Part shown: positions 53,894-62,935 of the stretch, piece by piece
How positions within the stretch are numbered: the stretch's first letter is position 1
Layout of the letters: every line of letters starts with the position of its first letter
Source: an uncultured beta proteobacterium
GTDB lineage: Bacteria; Pseudomonadota; Gammaproteobacteria; Burkholderiales; Burkholderiaceae_C
Length of the DNA: 64,000 nucleotides
NCBI GenBank assembly: GCA_903960915.1
Contig: CAJCCO010000107.1
Coordinates: 1 to 64,000, forward strand
Direction: 5' to 3'
Notes under the pieces: model-generated
What the model was told of the DNA's origin: nothing
The model's database searches: none
The model's input: the letters and a program-made list of their open reading frames with translations, nothing else
Translations under genes and position numbers: made by a program

Positions 53894-55672
53894 ATGTCCC
53901 TGACCCTGAACCAACTCAATGCCGCCAGCCAGGCCGAGGCCGCGCAGCTGCTCGATGGCCTGTACGAACACTCGCCATGGATTGCCGAGCGCGCCCTGGC
54001 GCAACGCCCCTTCACATCCCTGGCGCACCTGAAGCACGCCATGACAGAGGTACTGGCCCAGGCCGGGGTGGAAGCACAGCTCGGTCTGATTCGCGCCCAC
54101 CCCGAGTTGGCGGGCAAGGCCATGGTGAGCCAAACTCTCACCGCCGAATCGACCAACGAGCAGAACAAGGCGGGGCTGACCCAATGCACGCCCGAAGAAT
54201 TGACGCACATCGGGCAACTCAACGCCGAGTACAAGGCCAAATTCGGCTGGCCCTTCATTCTGGCGGTACGCGGCCCGCGCGGCGTGGGCCTGAGCAAGCA
54301 ACAAATTCTTGCGGCCTATGCGCGCCGCTTGCACGGTCACCCCGACTTTGAACGGCAGGAATGCCTGCGGCAGATTCACCGCATCGTAGAAATTCGTCTG
54401 AACGACAAATTTGGCGTGCAACCCACGCAGGGCCAACAGGTGTGGGACTGGCAAGAGCAACTGGCCGTTCACAGCGACCCCGGTTTTGCCGAGCAAGGAC
54501 AGCTGACCGTGACCTACCTCACCGATGCCCACCGCGCCTGCGCCCGAGATCTGGCGCAGGGGATGCGCGACTGCGGCTTTGACTCGGTAGAGACCGACGC
54601 GGTAGGCAACGTGGTGGGGCGCTACCACCCCGCCACGGCTGAGGGCCGCTACCTGCTGACCGGCAGCCACTACGACACCGTGCGCAATGGCGGCAAGTAC
54701 GACGGGCGCCTGGGCATCTTTGTGCCCATGGCCTGCGTGCAGCAATTGCACCGCAAGGGCCAACGTCTGCCTTTCGGCATCGAAGTGGTGGGTTTTGCCG
54801 AAGAAGAAGGTCAGCGCTACAAAGCCACTTTTCTGGGCTCTGGCGCCTTGATTGGCCAATTCAATCCGGCCTGGCTGGACCAGAAGGACGCAGACGGCAT
54901 CGCCATGCGCGAGGCCATGCAGCACGCCAATCTGCGGGTGCAAGACATCGCCCAGATTACGCGCAACCCGGCTCGCTACCTGGGCTTTGTTGAGGTGCAC
55001 ATTGAACAGGGCCCAGTGCTCAACGAGCTCAACATGCCGCTGGGCATCGTCACCTCTATCAACGGCAGCGTGCGCTACCTTTGCGAGGTGATTGGCACGG
55101 CCAGCCATGCGGGCACCACACCCATGAACCGCCGCCGCGACGCCGCCTGTGCCGTGGCCGAGCTGGCCTTGTACCTGGAGCAACGCGCCGCCCAGGACGG
55201 TGACAGCGTGGCCACCATCGGGCAGTGGCACGTGCCCAACGGCTCCATCAACGTGGTGCCGGGCCGCTGCCTGTTCAGCCTGGACCTGCGCGCCCCCACC
55301 GATGCCCAGCGTGACGCGCTGGCAACTGATGTGCTGCGTGAGCTGCAGCACATTTGCCAGCGCCGCGGCGTGCGCCACAGCGCCGAGGTCACGATGTCAG
55401 CCGCCGCCGCCCCCAGTGCCCCGGCCTGGCAGGCCCGCTGGGAACGCGCGGTACAAGCCCTGGGCGTTCCGCTGTTCAAGCTGCCCAGTGGCGCCGGCCA
55501 CGACGCCATGAAGCTGCACGAGGTAATGCCGCAAGCCATGCTGTTTGTGCGCGGTGAAAACGCCGGCATCAGCCACAACCCGCTAGAGAGCACGACCTGC
55601 GATGACATGCAACTCGCTGTCGAGGCCTTTGAGAACTTGCTGGCCGAACTGGCCCAAGACCACACGATTTAA
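53894..55672 (+). CDS. Fused OHCU decarboxylase (UraD) - allantoate amidohydrolase (AllC)
   Basis: A 592-residue two-domain enzyme. Residues 1-~172 are UraD: LGLIRAHPELAGKA carries the catalytic His 69, with GWPFILAVRGPRG further on. Residues ~180-592 are an M20-type allantoate amidohydrolase: TGSHYDTVRNGGKYDGRLG (about 256-274), EEEGQRYKATFLGSGAL, GYVEVHIEQGPVL-like sequence and SHAGTTPMNRRRDA. It thus performs two non-adjacent steps, OHCU to S-allantoin and allantoate to ureidoglycine plus ammonia and CO2. The intervening step is done by the PuuE gene just upstream. Such fusions occur in Burkholderiales. Confidence 0.93.
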   Translation: MSLTLNQLNAASQAEAAQLLDGLYEHSPWIAERALAQRPFTSLAHLKHAMTEVLAQAGVEAQLGLIRAHPELAGKAMVSQTLTAESTNEQNKAGLTQCTPEELTHIGQLNAEYKAKFGWPFILAVRGPRGVGLSKQQILAAYARRLHGHPDFERQECLRQIHRIVEIRLNDKFGVQPTQGQQVWDWQEQLAVHSDPGFAEQGQLTVTYLTDAHRACARDLAQGMRDCGFDSVETDAVGNVVGRYHPATAEGRYLLTGSHYDTVRNGGKYDGRLGIFVPMACVQQLHRKGQRLPFGIEVVGFAEEEGQRYKATFLGSGALIGQFNPAWLDQKDADGIAMREAMQHANLRVQDIAQITRNPARYLGFVEVHIEQGPVLNELNMPLGIVTSINGSVRYLCEVIGTASHAGTTPMNRRRDAACAVAELALYLEQRAAQDGDSVATIGQWHVPNGSINVVPGRCLFSLDLRAPTDAQRDALATDVLRELQHICQRRGVRHSAEVTMSAAAAPSAPAWQARWERAVQALGVPLFKLPSGAGHDAMKLHEVMPQAMLFVRGENAGISHNPLESTTCDDMQLAVEAFENLLAELAQDHTI

Positions 55673-55689
55673 CTTGAAAGAACTGAGCC

Positions 55690-56916
55690 ATGAGCACCCC
55701 TTACGAACAACTCGACACCTGGATCGACGCCCACTTTGATGAACAAGTGAAGTTCTTGCAAGAACTCATACGCGTCCCCACCGACACCCCGCCCGGCAAC
55801 AACGCACCGCACGCCCAACGCACCGCCGAGCTGCTGCACGGCATGGGTCTGGAGGCCGAACAATACGCCGTGCCTGAATCCGAAGTGCACGCCATCGGTA
55901 TGCAAAGCGTGACCAACTTGCTGGTACGGCGCGCCTATGGCCCTGGCAAAACCGTGCTGCTCAATGCCCACGGCGACGTGGTGCCGCCTGGCGAAGGATG
56001 GACCAAAAACCCCTACGGCGGCGAGATTGAAGACGGCAAGCTGTATGGCCGTGCCGCAGCGGTCAGCAAGTGCGACTTCTCCAGCTACACCTTTGCCGTG
56101 CGCGCCCTGGAGGCCGTGGCCAAACCCAGCAGCGGCAGTGTCGAGCTGCTGTTCACGTACGACGAAGAGTTTGGCGGCGAAGTGGGACCGGGCTGGCTGC
56201 TGAAGAAAAAAATCATCAAACCCGACCTGATGATTGCCGCCGGTTTCAGTTACCAAGTTATTACTGCGCACAACGGCTGTCTGCAAATGGAAGTCACCGT
56301 GCACGGCAAGATGGCCCACGCCGCCATTCCCGATTCAGGCGTGGACGCCTTGCAGGCCGCAGTAAAAATTCTCAACGTGCTGTACGCACAGAACACGCTC
56401 TACCAACAAATCACCTCGCAGGTCGAAGGCATCAACCACCCTTACCTCAATGTCGGCATGATCGAAGGCGGCACCAACACCAACGTGGTGCCTGGGCGCG
56501 TGAGCTTCAAGCTGGACCGGCGCATGATCCCGGAAGAAAATCCGGTGCACGTGGAAGCCACCCTGCGCCAGCTCATCACCGACACTGCTGCGCAGCAGCC
56601 CGGTGTCAGCGTCGACATCAAACGCCTGCTGCTGGCCAACGCCATGCGGCCGCTCCCGGGTAACCAGCCCTTGGTGGATGCCCTGCAGAAACACGGGCAA
56701 GCCGTTTTTGGTGAACCCATTCCCGCCCTGGGCACCCCGCTGTATACCGACGTTCGGCTGTTCTGCGAGGCTGGTATTCCCGGTGTCATTTACGGCGCTG
56801 GCCCGCGCACCGTGCTCGAATCGCACGCCAAACGCGCCGACGAACGGCTCGACCTGGAAGACCTGCGCCGCGCCACCAAAGTGGTGGCACGCAGCCTGCT
56901 GGACCTGTTGGCCTGA
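55690..56916 (+). CDS. Atypical M20-family metallohydrolase (ArgE/DapE-like)
   Basis: A 408-residue M20-fold amidohydrolase. LLNAHGDVVPPGEGW gives the first His (residue 94) and Asp 96; TYDEEFGGEVGP gives the Glu pair (159-160). The expected bridging Asp in GRGAAD is replaced: residues 119-129 read YGRAAAVSKCD, with Val at the usual place and an Asp four positions later. The dimerisation domain GCLQMEVTVHGKMAHAAIP is normal. In context a ureidoglycolate-type or related C-N hydrolase is possible but unproven. 17 bp after the fusion gene; its stop overlaps the next start. Confidence 0.82.
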   Translation: MSTPYEQLDTWIDAHFDEQVKFLQELIRVPTDTPPGNNAPHAQRTAELLHGMGLEAEQYAVPESEVHAIGMQSVTNLLVRRAYGPGKTVLLNAHGDVVPPGEGWTKNPYGGEIEDGKLYGRAAAVSKCDFSSYTFAVRALEAVAKPSSGSVELLFTYDEEFGGEVGPGWLLKKKIIKPDLMIAAGFSYQVITAHNGCLQMEVTVHGKMAHAAIPDSGVDALQAAVKILNVLYAQNTLYQQITSQVEGINHPYLNVGMIEGGTNTNVVPGRVSFKLDRRMIPEENPVHVEATLRQLITDTAAQQPGVSVDIKRLLLANAMRPLPGNQPLVDALQKHGQAVFGEPIPALGTPLYTDVRLFCEAGIPGVIYGAGPRTVLESHAKRADERLDLEDLRRATKVVARSLLDLLA

Positions 56917-57758
56917 TGCACAGCGCAGACCTGCCAACGCTGCGCGAGCGCGTGCGGGCGCACATGAACGACACGCTGGTGGCCGACTTCCAGCGCGACG
57001 GTGCTGTCTGCGTGCGCCAATTCTTCACACCGGACGAAGTGGCCCTGCTGGCCCGCGGCATTGAAGCCAACCTGGCTGCGCCCAGCCCCCGTGCCATGGT
57101 GGCCAGTGGCCCGGACGACCCGGGCCGTTTTTTTGAAGACTTCTGCAACTGGCGTGACATTGCGGAGTACGAGCGTTTCATCTTCAACACGCCACTGGCC
57201 GCCCTGGCCCAAGGCCTGATGCAAAGCCAAACCGTGCGCCTGTACCACGACCACTTGCTGGTTAAAGAACCCGGCACGCGCCAGAAGACGCCCTGGCACC
57301 AGGACCAGCCTTACTACAACGTGGAAGGCTGGCAAAACGTCAGCTTCTGGATTCCGGTCGACCCGGTGTCGCGCGCCAGCACGCTGGAATTTGTGGCCGG
57401 TTCCCACCAGGGGCCCTGGCTCATGCCGCGCACGTTCATGACGCAACAGGCCAAATGGTTTCCAGAAGGTTCGCTGGCCGATCTGCCCGACATTGAGCGG
57501 CACCGCGAGGACTTCCCCATTCTTGGCTGGGACTTGCAACCCGGCGACCTGGTGTGCTTTCACATGCTCAGCCTGCACGCCTCCGCTGGCGTGGACGGCG
57601 CCCACCGGCGGCGTGTTTTCTCCGTGCGTTTTTTAGGCGATGACATGACCCACGCGCCACGCCCCTGGGTCACCTCACCGCCCTTTCCTGGCCTGGCCGA
57701 TGAACTGCCTGCAGGTCACGCCATGGACCACCCTTTGTTTCCGCTGATGGCGGTTTAA
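56916..57758 (+). CDS. Phytanoyl-CoA dioxygenase-family Fe(II)/2OG oxygenase
   Basis: A 280-residue double-stranded beta-helix oxygenase. The iron triad is visible as HQD (His 128, Asp 130) in KTPWHQDQPYYN and a distal His in GDLVCFHMLSLHAS; RRRVFSVRFLGDD supplies the 2-oxoglutarate-binding Arg. Its ATG shares one base with the M20 stop (TGATG), so the two are translated together. No phytanate metabolism is nearby; its place in a purine operon suggests a role with a purine or ureide compound, which is inference. Confidence 0.85.
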   Translation: MHSADLPTLRERVRAHMNDTLVADFQRDGAVCVRQFFTPDEVALLARGIEANLAAPSPRAMVASGPDDPGRFFEDFCNWRDIAEYERFIFNTPLAALAQGLMQSQTVRLYHDHLLVKEPGTRQKTPWHQDQPYYNVEGWQNVSFWIPVDPVSRASTLEFVAGSHQGPWLMPRTFMTQQAKWFPEGSLADLPDIERHREDFPILGWDLQPGDLVCFHMLSLHASAGVDGAHRRRVFSVRFLGDDMTHAPRPWVTSPPFPGLADELPAGHAMDHPLFPLMAV

Positions 57759-57824
57759 GCCGTGCCCTTCACCCCCCCACACATAGCCTGCTAATTTTTT
57801 TCGTTAAAACCAAGGAGTTCACCC

Positions 57825-59345
57825 ATGAGCGATACCCTCCACCCTGTCGACGAACGCTTGCCCACCGGGCGACTCGCTGCGCTGGGCTTGCAACATGTGC
57901 TGGTCATGTACGCCGGCGCTGTGGCAGTGCCTTTGATCATTGGCCGGGCGCTCAAGCTCTCACCAGAGCAGGTGGCTTACCTGATCTCGGCCGATCTGTT
58001 TTGCTGCGGCATCGTCACGCTGATTCAGTCACTGGGGGCGACGCAATGGTTTGGTATCCGCATGCCAGTGATGATGGGGGTGTCGTTTGCCTCGGTAGCG
58101 CCCATGGTGGCCATGGCCAACACCACACCGGGCGCACCCGGCGCACAGCTTATTTTTGGCGCCATCATTGGCGCGGGTTTCTTATCCATGTTGTTAGCGC
58201 CGCTGATGAGCCGCATGCTGCGCTTCTTCCCGCCGGTGGTCACCGGCACCATCATTGCGGTCATCGGCATCAGCCTGATGCGCATTGGCATCAACTGGAT
58301 TTTTGGCAACCCCTTTGGTCCCACAGCGCCCAATATCGTCAACCCCGAGCACGCCAAATGGCTCACTGAAGTGGGCTCCATGGCCAATGCCACAGTTGCC
58401 CCTGCTGCAGGCGCCAGCGCACCGCTGGCCGCTGTGGTGCCGGCCATTCCCAAAGGGCTGGCTATTGTGGGTACCGTGCCCAACCCCAATTACGCACCCA
58501 GCAGCGGCATCTGGGTGGCCAGCATCGTGCTCGTTTCCATCCTGCTGATTGCCAAATTCGCCAAAGGCTTTGTCGGCAACATCTCTGTGCTGCTGGGCAT
58601 TGTGATTGGCGGTGTGGTCGCCACGGCCAGCGGCATGATGAATTTCAGCAAGGTGGCCAATGCCAAGTGGTTTGACCTGGTGCTGCCGTTCCAGTTTGGC
58701 ATGCCCGTGTTTGACCCGGTGCTGATTCTCACCATGACGCTGGTGATGGTGGTGGTCATGATTGAGTCGACCGGCATGTTCCTCGCGCTGGGCGACATGA
58801 CGAATCGCCCTGTCAGCCAGGCTGACCTGACCCGCGGCCTGCGTGCCGATGGCCTGGGCACGCTGATTGGCGGCATCTTCAACACCTTCCCCTACACCAG
58901 CTTTTCGCAAAACGTCGGGTTGGTGGGCGTGACGGGCGTGAAGAGCCGCTTTGTCTGCGTCGCGGGTGGTTTGATTTTGTTGGCACTGGGCCTGGTGCCC
59001 AAAATGGCGGCGCTGGTGGAAAGCCTGCCCACCGTGGTGCTGGGTGGCGCAGGCCTGGTGATGTTTGGCATGGTGGCCGCCACCGGCATTCGCATTCTGG
59101 CTGCGGTCGACTTCAAGGGCAACCGGCACAACCTGTTCATCGTGGCGGTGTCGATTGGCATAGGCATGATTCCCTTGATTGCGCCCAACTTCAAGCAATG
59201 GATGCCGCACGGCATTCACCCCCTGATTGAGTCCGGCATTTTGCTGGCCTCTATTTCAGCGGTGGTGCTGAACCTGTTCTTCAACGGCGGCCAGGGTGAT
59301 GTGAACGCCAGCGTGGAAGCCGCCAAGGCAGACGGCGGACATTGA
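57825..59345 (+). CDS. NCS2-family xanthine/urate permease
   Basis: A 506-residue nucleobase:cation symporter-2 with about 13-14 helices. GLQHVLVMYAGAVAVPLIIG near the N-terminus and FNTFPYTSFSQNVGLVGVTG followed by VKSR (about residue 352) are the family signatures. The extra stretch around residues 195-215 (VAPAAGASAPLAAVVPAIPK) is a low-complexity periplasmic or cytoplasmic loop. It should bring urate, xanthine or uracil to the pathway. AAGGAG precedes the ATG. Confidence 0.93.
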   Translation: MSDTLHPVDERLPTGRLAALGLQHVLVMYAGAVAVPLIIGRALKLSPEQVAYLISADLFCCGIVTLIQSLGATQWFGIRMPVMMGVSFASVAPMVAMANTTPGAPGAQLIFGAIIGAGFLSMLLAPLMSRMLRFFPPVVTGTIIAVIGISLMRIGINWIFGNPFGPTAPNIVNPEHAKWLTEVGSMANATVAPAAGASAPLAAVVPAIPKGLAIVGTVPNPNYAPSSGIWVASIVLVSILLIAKFAKGFVGNISVLLGIVIGGVVATASGMMNFSKVANAKWFDLVLPFQFGMPVFDPVLILTMTLVMVVVMIESTGMFLALGDMTNRPVSQADLTRGLRADGLGTLIGGIFNTFPYTSFSQNVGLVGVTGVKSRFVCVAGGLILLALGLVPKMAALVESLPTVVLGGAGLVMFGMVAATGIRILAAVDFKGNRHNLFIVAVSIGIGMIPLIAPNFKQWMPHGIHPLIESGILLASISAVVLNLFFNGGQGDVNASVEAAKADGGH

Positions 59346-59349
59346 GTTT

Positions 59350-59371
59350 GGCGCCGGTTGGGCGCCGGTTG
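59350..59371. repeat. Two 11-bp direct repeats upstream of ureD
   Basis: GGCGCCGGTTG occurs twice in immediate tandem in the 45-bp spacer before ureD; each copy carries the palindrome GGCGCC. Could be slippage or an operator. No function is assigned. Confidence 0.8.
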
Positions 59372-59390
59372 AGCGCTCTAAACTAGGGCC

Positions 59391-60221
59391 ATGACCTGGC
59401 ACGCCCAACTTCAACTCGACTACCGTTTCGAATCTGACCGAACGGTTGCGCGTCACAGCCACACCGGCCCGCTGCGCATTTTGCAAAGTCTCTACCCGCA
59501 AGGCGATGCGGTGTGCCACAACGTGCTGGTGCATCCGCCCGGCGGCCTGGTGGGGGGCGATACCCTGGCGCTCAACATCAGCGCCAGCGGCTCGGCACAC
59601 GGGCTGGTCACCACGCCGGGGGCCACGCGCTTTTACCGCTCTGCCGGCGAAATCGCACTGCAACGTACCCACATTCAACTGCGTGACCAGGCCCGGCTGG
59701 AATGGCTGCCGCTGGAGGCGCTTTGCTACAACCAGTGCCTGGCCGAGAACCACCTGACGCTGGCACTGGAGCCGGGCTGCGAGTTCATGGGCTGGGACAT
59801 CACCGCTTTGGGCTTGCCCCACGCCAATTTACCCTTTGAGCGCGGCAGTTTTTTGCAACACATTGAAGTGCCCGGTCTCTGGCTGGAGCGCGGGCGCATC
59901 GCGGCCGATGACCACTTGCTCATGCACAGCCCGGTCGGACTGGCCGGCCAGCGCTGTCTGGCCTCGCTGTTTTTTGTGACTGGCAGCAAGCTCGACCGCC
60001 AGCGCCGTGAATGCGCCTTGGACCTGGCGCGGGAAGTCATGGACAGCCACGCCTTGCGCGACAGCGCGGGCGTGAGCTGCCCCAATGCGCAAGTGATGGT
60101 GCTGCGGGTGCTGGCGCCCGTGGTGGAGCCGGCTGCTGAGTTGCTGCGTCGCGTGTGGGCCGTCTGGCGCCAGCACTTCTGGGCGCTTGATGCGGTGCCA
60201 CCGCGCATCTGGTCGACCTGA
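59391..60221 (+). CDS. ureD: Urease accessory protein UreD, without its urease operon
   Basis: A 276-residue UreD, needed for nickel insertion into urease. The pattern is clear: TWHAQLQLDYRFESDRTVARHS at the start, GPLRILQSLYPQGDAVCHNVLVHPPGGLVGGD and TPGATRFYRS. Length is normal and the frame is intact to the natural end VPPRIWST. In most Burkholderiales ureD is followed by ureA and the rest of urease; here none follows in 3.8 kb. Urea is a product of this ureide pathway, so a former link is plausible. Function now depends on urease genes elsewhere. Confidence 0.92.
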   Translation: MTWHAQLQLDYRFESDRTVARHSHTGPLRILQSLYPQGDAVCHNVLVHPPGGLVGGDTLALNISASGSAHGLVTTPGATRFYRSAGEIALQRTHIQLRDQARLEWLPLEALCYNQCLAENHLTLALEPGCEFMGWDITALGLPHANLPFERGSFLQHIEVPGLWLERGRIAADDHLLMHSPVGLAGQRCLASLFFVTGSKLDRQRRECALDLAREVMDSHALRDSAGVSCPNAQVMVLRVLAPVVEPAAELLRRVWAVWRQHFWALDAVPPRIWST

Positions 60222-60264
60222 ACGTATCGGGTGTTACGCCGTTGGCGTCAGCGCCACTGGGCCT

Positions 60265-60354
60265 TCACGGCCGAATGGCAATTTCGTTTTTAACTTGCTT
60301 GACGCCGCTGACCTCGCGGGCAAGCTTTTCGGCCATGGATTTTTCAGTCAGGTC
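60265..60354 (-). pseudogene. C-terminal relic of a BON-domain protein
   Basis: Thirty codons on the minus strand, ending at TGA 60267-60265, read LTEKSMAEKLAREVSGVKQV then KNEIAIRP. This is the distinctive closing part of a BON (OsmY-like) domain (...A..L...V.GVK.VKN.I...). Upstream the frame ends in a stop after a few unrelated codons, so only the tail of a once ~150-residue gene remains, overlapping the last bases of the MFS gene. Confidence 0.6.
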
Positions 60355-61591
60355 ACGCCACCGTCACCTTCTGCCGCTGGTGCTTGCGAAAGTACTGCAC
60401 CGCCAAGATCAGGGCGCCTACCTGCAACAGTGCGCAAAAGTAGAACGGGGCGCCAATGCGCCAGTCGCCCTTGGGCAGGTGCGACACCATGGCCAGCAAG
60501 GGCGTGGCCAGCATGGGCGCAAAAATGGCGGTCAGGCTGGTGAGGGAGTTCACGGCGCCCAGCGTTTCGCCCTGGCTGCGGCTGTCGGCGGCGGCGGAGA
60601 TAAGACTTTGCACCGAGGCGGCCACGGTGCCGCCCAGCAGATTGACGCCGATGACGGCAAACATCATCCAGCCCTCCGAGGCCGCGCCCCACAGGGCATA
60701 CGCCAGCGCCGAAGAAACCAGGCCCATGATGGCCAGGCGTTGTGGTGGAAAACGCTTCAGCAGGCGCCCCATCAAAAAGCCCTGCACCACCACCGACACC
60801 ACGCCCACCGCAGCCAGCGACCAGCCGTTTTCCATGGGGCCCCAGCCAAACTTGAACGTGGTGTAGAGCACCCAGCTGGTGTACAACACAAACTGCGCCA
60901 GTCCGCTGAACGTCACCACGCCGACCAACGGGCCAACGCCCTTGAGCTGCGACAACTTGCGCAAAGAGGTGACCGGGTTAGCCGCACGCCAACTGAACGC
61001 TTTGCGCTTGGCTGGCGGCAAAGATTCGGGCAAAACCAAATAACCGTACAGCAGGTTGGCCGTGGCCAGGCCACCGGCGGCAAAGAAGGGCAGGTGCAGG
61101 TTGATGGCACCGAGCAAACCACCCATCACCGGGCCGATGATGAAGCCCAGACCCATCATGGCGCCCAGCAAGCCAAAGCGTTTGGCTCGCTTCTCCGGCT
61201 CGGTGATATCGGCCACATAGGCGTTGGCAATCGCGGCATTGGCCTGCATGGCGCCGCCCAGCATGCGCACGGCTATCAAGCCCCACAGCGAGGTGGTGAG
61301 CGCCGTGCCGAAAAAGCTCACCGACAAACCCAGAAAACCCAGCAACAGCACGGGGCGGCGACCAAACCGGTCGGACAAGGCGCCCAGCACCGGCGAGGCT
61401 AAAAAGTTGGCCAGGCCAAAGGTGATCGACACCACGCCATACCAGTACACCTGATCGGCCGGGCTGCTGGAAAAGCTGCCCACCAGAACCGGCAAGACCG
61501 GAATGATCAGGCCGATAGCCAGCATGTCAATGAGCACGGTGAGCATGATGAAGGGCATGGCCGCCTCGCGCGCCCTGAGAGAAGTAAGCAT
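60353..61591 (-). CDS. MFS transporter (TetA-like drug/metabolite exporter)
   Basis: A 412-residue major facilitator with 12 helices. The A motif GALSDRFGRRPVLLLG (about residues 76-91), ARMLGG-like VRMLGGAMQANAAIANAYVAD and FIIGPVMGGLLGAI are those of the TetA/DHA1 group. The start at 61591 (MLTSLRAREAAMPFIML) is chosen because upstream frames are low-quality; residue 12 Met is a possible alternative. Substrate unknown. Its position beside the BON relic and orphan ureD suggests it came with a rearrangement. Confidence 0.85.
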   Translation of the reverse strand: MLTSLRAREAAMPFIMLTVLIDMLAIGLIIPVLPVLVGSFSSSPADQVYWYGVVSITFGLANFLASPVLGALSDRFGRRPVLLLGFLGLSVSFFGTALTTSLWGLIAVRMLGGAMQANAAIANAYVADITEPEKRAKRFGLLGAMMGLGFIIGPVMGGLLGAINLHLPFFAAGGLATANLLYGYLVLPESLPPAKRKAFSWRAANPVTSLRKLSQLKGVGPLVGVVTFSGLAQFVLYTSWVLYTTFKFGWGPMENGWSLAAVGVVSVVVQGFLMGRLLKRFPPQRLAIMGLVSSALAYALWGAASEGWMMFAVIGVNLLGGTVAASVQSLISAAADSRSQGETLGAVNSLTSLTAIFAPMLATPLLAMVSHLPKGDWRIGAPFYFCALLQVGALILAVQYFRKHQRQKVTVA

Positions 61592-61802
61592 GAATGGGGT
61601 CCGGTAAATCAAAGTCAGCGGCGAGGGGCCGCAGGGGCCTAGTGTCGCAAATTGCCCTGGGCCTAGTGCGCTCACGCAAGAAACCTGCAAAACCGCTTGG
61701 CTTGCCGCCCACAACGCTGAAAAACTGCGTCCCCTTTGGCCCATGATTTGCCACACCAACCCCGCCCGCATTCGCCTTCTCTTTTTGAAAGAATCCTGCC
61801 CC

Positions 61803-62909
61803 ATGACCGACTTGTTTGACAACCCAATGGGCCTGATGGGCTTTGAATTCGTCGAGTTCGCCTCGCCCACCCCGGGCTTGCTGGAGCCTATTTTTGAGCG
61901 CATGGGCTTCTCGCTGGTGGCCCGGCACCGCTCCAAAGACGTGGTGCTGTACCGCCAGGGGCATATCAACTTCATCGTCAACCGCGAACCCCACAGCGAG
62001 GCGGCTTACTTTGCCGCTGAGCACGGACCGTGCGCATGCGGCATGGCGTTTCGGGTCAAGGATTCGCACCTGGCCTACGAGCGTGCGCTGGCGCTTGGCG
62101 CGCAGCCTATTGAGATCAAGACCGGACCGATGGAGCTGAATCTGCCCGCCATCAAAGGCATTGGCGGGGCGCCGCTGTACCTGATTGACCGCTTTGAAGA
62201 TGGCAAATCGATTTACGACATCGACTTTCTGTTTCTCGACGGCGTAGACCGCCATCCGGTGGGCCACGGCCTGCAACTGATTGACCACCTCACGCACAAC
62301 GTGTACCGCGGACGCATGGCATTTTGGGGGGCGTTTTACGAGAAGCTTTTCAACTTCCGCGAGATCCGTTACTTTGATATTCAAGGCGAGTACACCGGCC
62401 TGACCTCGCGCGCCATGACCGCGCCTGACGGAAAAATCCGCATTCCCCTGAACGAAGAGTCCAAGCAGGGCGGCGGCCAGATTGAAGAGTTCTTGATGCA
62501 GTTCAACGGCGAAGGCATTCAGCACATTGCGCTGATTTGCGACGACCTGGTGGCCACTGTGGACCGGTTGCAACTGGCCGGTGTACCGCTGATGACCGCC
62601 CCCAACGAGGTTTACTACGAGATGCTCGACGGCCGCCTGCCCGGCCATGGCCAGCCCGTGGCCGAGCTGCAAACGCGGGGCATTTTGCTGGACGGCAGCA
62701 CTGACGATCTGCAACACGGCGTGCAGCACAGCGGCAGCCCGCGGTTGCTGCTGCAAATCTTTTCGCAAACTCAGCTTGGGCCAGTGTTCTTTGAATTCAT
62801 CCAGCGCAAGGGCGACGAAGGCTTTGGCGAAGGTAACTTCAAAGCCTTGTTCGAATCGCTGGAACGCGACCAGGTTCGCCGTGGCGCCATTGCTGCTGCC
62901 ACCGCGTAA
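61803..62909 (+). CDS. hppD: 4-hydroxyphenylpyruvate dioxygenase
   Basis: A 368-residue Fe(II) dioxygenase converting 4-hydroxyphenylpyruvate to homogentisate. The two VOC halves are visible: N-terminal [21 protein letters not shown]-terminal [19 protein letters not shown] (iron His), [13 protein letters not shown] (second His) and [20 protein letters not shown] (Glu ligand and the conserved tail). The ATG at 61803 is the family start ([16 protein letters not shown]). First gene of the tyrosine operon; homogentisate dioxygenase is not in the window. Confidence 0.95.
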   Translation: MTDLFDNPMGLMGFEFVEFASPTPGLLEPIFERMGFSLVARHRSKDVVLYRQGHINFIVNREPHSEAAYFAAEHGPCACGMAFRVKDSHLAYERALALGAQPIEIKTGPMELNLPAIKGIGGAPLYLIDRFEDGKSIYDIDFLFLDGVDRHPVGHGLQLIDHLTHNVYRGRMAFWGAFYEKLFNFREIRYFDIQGEYTGLTSRAMTAPDGKIRIPLNEESKQGGGQIEEFLMQFNGEGIQHIALICDDLVATVDRLQLAGVPLMTAPNEVYYEMLDGRLPGHGQPVAELQTRGILLDGSTDDLQHGVQHSGSPRLLLQIFSQTQLGPVFFEFIQRKGDEGFGEGNFKALFESLERDQVRRGAIAAATA

Positions 62910-62935
62910 ATAGCCCGCGCCAAAAGGAAGCCCCG

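Noticed and set aside
53192..55378. 728-codon minus-strand open frame opposite puuE and the UraD-AllC gene
   Set aside because: An antisense shadow of two well-supported genes, with His/Gln/Val-rich composition and no motif.
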